A stretch of DNA of 7,642 bases from the NCBI GenBank assembly GCA_002438685.1, contig DJQG01000129.1:30655-38296 (forward strand). Reading direction: 5' to 3'. The DNA is from Ruminococcaceae bacterium UBA6392 (lineage in GTDB: Bacteria > Bacillota > Clostridia > Oscillospirales > Acutalibacteraceae). Positions within the stretch are counted from its first letter, which is position 1. Each line of letters starts with the position of its first letter. Under the pieces are notes generated by a model, which did no database searches, was not told the origin of the DNA, and saw only the letters and a list, made by a program, of their open reading frames with translations. The position numbers and the translations under genes are program-made. This document shows, one piece after another, positions 5,514 to 7,642 of this stretch.

Positions 5514-7642
5514 TCATACGGTTATTTCGGGGTTCATGTCGGCATAGACGGAGACGTCAGAAAATTTGCTGTCGCCGTAAAAATCTTTGAGTATCTCCGA
5601 TATCATGCCGCGGAATCCCTTTGTGTTCCTGCATTTTATTATGAGTCTGTATCTGTATTTTTTATTGACGCGCGGCACCCGCGCGGGCAGAGGTCCGAGA
5701 ACGATAAGCTTTTCGTTTTTATATTTCCCTGCTGTCAGTTCTTTTATTTTGTCGAGCGTACGCTGAGAGGCAACGCGGGTTTTGACTTCATCCGCGCCGG
5801 AAAATCCGACAACGCATATATCGCAAAACGGCGGATATATCATCAAACGCCTCATGCGTATTTCTGTATTATAGAACGCGTCGTAGTCCTGCTTTGCCGC
5901 AAGCCTTATTATTTCATTTTCGGGCGTCAGCGTCTGAATAATGGCTTTTCCGGGGTGCTCTCCGCGTCCCGAGCGACCGACGACCTGAGTGAGCAGCGAA
6001 AAAGTGCGTTCGAGGCTTCGAAAATCGTCGTTATAAAGCTGCTGATCGACCGAAACAACAGCCGCAAGCGTAACATTTTCAAAGTTCAAGCCCTTTGCGA
6101 CCATTTGGGTGCCGACGAGTATATCATAATCGCCTCTCGCGAAAGCGTTCAGGCACTCTTCGTGAGCGAATCTCGATGAAGCGGTATCAGTATCCATGCG
6201 GATGATACGCGCTCCGGGGACGGCTTTTTCAATCTCATCTTCTATTCTCTGCGTCCCGAACCCGGCATATCTCAGCGCGGGCTTGTGGCAGGACGGGCAC
6301 TCCTGCGTAAAACGCATGGAATATCCGCAGTAATGGCACATCAATCTGCCGTTTGCCGCATGATAGGTCATGGAGATACTACAATTCGGGCAGGTAACAA
6401 CCTCACCGCACGCAGTGCACGAGACAAACGTATTATATCCGCGGCGGTTTATCAGCACTATCGACTGCTTGCCGTCTGCGCGGTTTTTGTTCAGCTCCTC
6501 TATAAGCTCGCGGCTCAGCTCGCGGTTTTCCGTCTGCCGTTCATTGCGCATATCAACGGTAACGACCTGCGGAAGCACCGCTTTGCCGTATCTGTTTTTC
6601 AACTCATAGAAAGAATATTTGCCGCTCTTCGCCGCAGCGAAAGATTCGACACTCGGCGTAGCGGACGCGAGCAGAGTCAAACCCTTATGCCACGCAGCAC
6701 GGTATCTTGCCACGCTTTTGGCATTATAGCGCGGAGTCTGCTCCGATTTATATGTGTGCTCCTGCTCTTCGTCGATTATTATAAGTCCGATATTTTCAAG
6801 CGGCGCAAAAACAGCAGAACGTGTACCTATAACTATTTTTGCATCGCCGTTCTTGACGCGCTTCCACTCGTCCGCCCTTTCTCCGGCAGACAGTGCGCTG
6901 TGAAAAACCGCAACGCCGTCATTGTATCTCGAATGAAACACCGAGAGAGTCTGAGGGGTCAGCGATATTTCCGGCACCATAACTATAACCGTCTTATTAT
7001 CTGCAAGAACTGAGTCTATGAGTTTCAAATAAACTGACGTCTTGCCGCTTCCGGTAACGCCGTAAAGAAGTGCAGTTCTGCCGGTACCGCTTTTGTAGTC
7101 CTCGAGCAGACCGTCATAGGCTTTCTGCTGTTCGTCGGTGAGATGTATCTCGCCGCTGTCATATGCGCTTTGCACGGCATATCTGCTGACGAAACTCCGA
7201 AGCTCCTCGCGTTCAAAGCATTCAACAACGCCTTTCTTTTCGAGCGCGGATATGACTGACGGCGTATAGCCTGTGAAATAGCACAGCTCTTTTACACTCA
7301 CAGAGCCGACGTCTTTCAAGACATTGACAACTTCGCTCTGTTTCTTTGTCATTGACACATCGTCCGAGCCCTCACGCAGGCGCAACATACGGATGTTATT
7401 ATCCCCGATGTTGCGCACCGCATCGTCATTTGCTGCGAGAAGTCCAGCTTTAAGAAGGCGTTCCGGTATATCCGACGAAACATCGAAGCCGAGAGTTTTC
7501 AAAAAATTCTCGGGCTTGACATAGCCCGAACGCGAGAGCAGATAGTCATAGACTTGCTTTTCATCGGAATCAAGCGAAGCGATAATACTTTTATCAACGC
7601 CCGGAACGGCACAGAACGAACGTATTATTTTATGATTTATCC
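5514..7642 (-). CDS. priA: Primosomal protein N' (replication restart helicase PriA), 5' end missing
   Basis: 3'-5' DNA helicase that reloads the replisome at stalled forks. The visible 708 codons stay open to the right edge, so the frame continues beyond the window; a TTG at 7502 is internal. By comparison with family lengths about 100 N-terminal residues (the 3'-end-binding domain) are missing. In visible-fragment numbering: winged-helix-like segments in about 1-150; Walker A GVTGSGKT (194-201); PEISLT (223-228); Walker B box DEEQ (290-293) where many PriA have DEEH; SATPS (326-330); eight zinc-binding cysteines at 408, 411, 417, 420, 435, 438, 448 and 451; motif V GTQMVAKG (510-517); motif VI QVVGRSGRG (552-560); and a C-terminal domain with the ARVPRVNKKYRYR motif. 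It ends 19 bases before def. A terminator-like hairpin lies within the coding sequence at 7500-7530. Confidence 0.97.
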   Translation of the reverse strand, partial: INHKIIRSFCAVPGVDKSIIASLDSDEKQVYDYLLSRSGYVKPENFLKTLGFDVSSDIPERLLKAGLLAANDDAVRNIGDNNIRMLRLREGSDDVSMTKKQSEVVNVLKDVGSVSVKELCYFTGYTPSVISALEKKGVVECFEREELRSFVSRYAVQSAYDSGEIHLTDEQQKAYDGLLEDYKSGTGRTALLYGVTGSGKTSVYLKLIDSVLADNKTVIVMVPEISLTPQTLSVFHSRYNDGVAVFHSALSAGERADEWKRVKNGDAKIVIGTRSAVFAPLENIGLIIIDEEQEHTYKSEQTPRYNAKSVARYRAAWHKGLTLLASATPSVESFAAAKSGKYSFYELKNRYGKAVLPQVVTVDMRNERQTENRELSRELIEELNKNRADGKQSIVLINRRGYNTFVSCTACGEVVTCPNCSISMTYHAANGRLMCHYCGYSMRFTQECPSCHKPALRYAGFGTQRIEDEIEKAVPGARIIRMDTDTASSRFAHEECLNAFARGDYDILVGTQMVAKGLNFENVTLAAVVSVDQQLYNDDFRSLERTFSLLTQVVGRSGRGEHPGKAIIQTLTPENEIIRLAAKQDYDAFYNTEIRMRRLMIYPPFCDICVVGFSGADEVKTRVASQRTLDKIKELTAGKYKNEKLIVLGPLPARVPRVNKKYRYRLIIKCRNTKGFRGMISEILKDFYGDSKFSDVSVYADMNPEITV
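7500..7530 (-). terminator. Terminator-like hairpin and T-run inside priA
   Basis: On the transcribed minus strand UUCGGGCU (7530-7523) can pair with AGCCCGAG (7516-7509) around the loop AUGUCA: seven Watson-Crick pairs, five of them G-C, plus one outer G-U. It is followed by AA and six T (7506-7501). This is the shape of a weak-to-moderate intrinsic terminator, but it lies within priA codons (residues SGYVKPENF), so it may be chance or may reduce readthrough when ribosomes are not following. No experimental support is available from sequence alone. Confidence 0.3.

Larger units (their letters stand above)
1..7642 (-). other. Single-direction gene cluster, probable polycistronic operon
   Basis: All eight genes share the minus strand. 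Junctions in transcription order: priA-def 19 bases, def-fmt ATGA overlap, fmt-yugP 19, yugP-rsmB 16, rsmB-rlmN 4 (with the TTG start), rlmN-prpC 37, prpC-prkC 32. None of the gaps has room for a full promoter, and none holds a clear intrinsic terminator. Both ends of the operon lie outside the window; by family precedent a ribosome-assembly GTPase gene (rsgA) often follows the kinase gene, which is an expectation rather than something seen. Confidence 0.8.

Noticed and set aside
5669..5685. Perfect seven-pair GC-rich hairpin (CGCGCGG / CCGCGCG, loop of three) in priA
   Set aside because: It falls on codons for the conserved ARVPRV motif and is followed on the transcribed strand by an A-rich stretch, not T, so it is not a terminator; most likely a result of Pro/Arg/Ala codons.
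6009..6022. Short inverted repeat TTCGA/TCGAA in priA with five T downstream on the minus strand
   Set aside because: Only five pairs and the T-run is several bases away, so it is too weak for a terminator.
5478..6179. Plus-strand open frame of 233 codons opposite the def start and priA
   Set aside because: It lies wholly antisense to conserved PriA and Def codons, has no Shine-Dalgarno sequence before its ATG and resembles no family I know; it is a shadow frame.
6506..6525. Direct repeat GCTCGCGG twice, 12 bases apart
   Set aside because: It encodes the repeated Arg-Glu-Leu of NRELSREL in PriA; no sign of a larger repeat array.
6285..7013. Plus-strand open frame of 242 codons opposite priA
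   Set aside because: Antisense to the PriA helicase and zinc domains, no recognisable motifs, and overlapped by another plus-strand frame; explained by codon usage of the real gene.
7516..7546. Plus-strand TTGACA resembling a -35 box
   Set aside because: No good -10 box at 16-18 bases downstream; the hexamer is part of the loop and arm of the hairpin within priA.

Overview
The window is one uninterrupted run of eight housekeeping genes, all on the minus strand, so transcription runs from the right edge to the left. In transcription order they are priA (5' end cut off by the right edge), def, fmt, a YugP-type membrane zinc metallopeptidase gene, rsmB, rlmN, a PP2C phosphatase gene (prpC/stp) and the first 67 codons of a PrkC-type Ser/Thr kinase gene (cut off by the left edge). 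This order is well known from Firmicutes. The zinc peptidase between fmt and rsmB, the AGGAGG-type ribosome binding sites and the protein features point to a Clostridia-class organism, probably near Oscillospiraceae/Ruminococcaceae. That placement is an inference from gene order and motif style, not from a search.

Right part (5514-7642): PriA, the replication restart helicase. Its reading frame has no stop up to the window edge, so its true start lies outside. Middle (4107-5494): def and fmt, which remove and add the formyl group of initiator Met. Their stop and start codons overlap as ATGA. Then 3386-4087 holds the membrane peptidase, and 1002-3369 holds two RNA methyltransferases, RsmB (16S rRNA m5C) and RlmN (23S rRNA m2A and tRNA). 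Left part (1-964): the phosphatase and kinase of a reversible Ser/Thr phosphorylation switch.

Gaps between genes are 4 to 37 bases, with one overlap, so translational coupling is likely through most of the cluster. No clear promoter or tRNA/rRNA gene, mobile element, CRISPR array or stretch over 40 bases without a gene is visible. Three gene starts need care: rlmN most likely starts at a TTG (2039) just behind rsmB, rsmB at an ATG (3369) just behind the peptidase gene, and priA upstream of the window.

I see no new multi-gene system here. The points most worth a second look are a terminator-like hairpin plus T-run inside the priA coding sequence (7500-7530), a hairpin that would bury the ribosome binding site of the kinase gene (215-234), and the unexplained presence of the membrane peptidase among translation genes.
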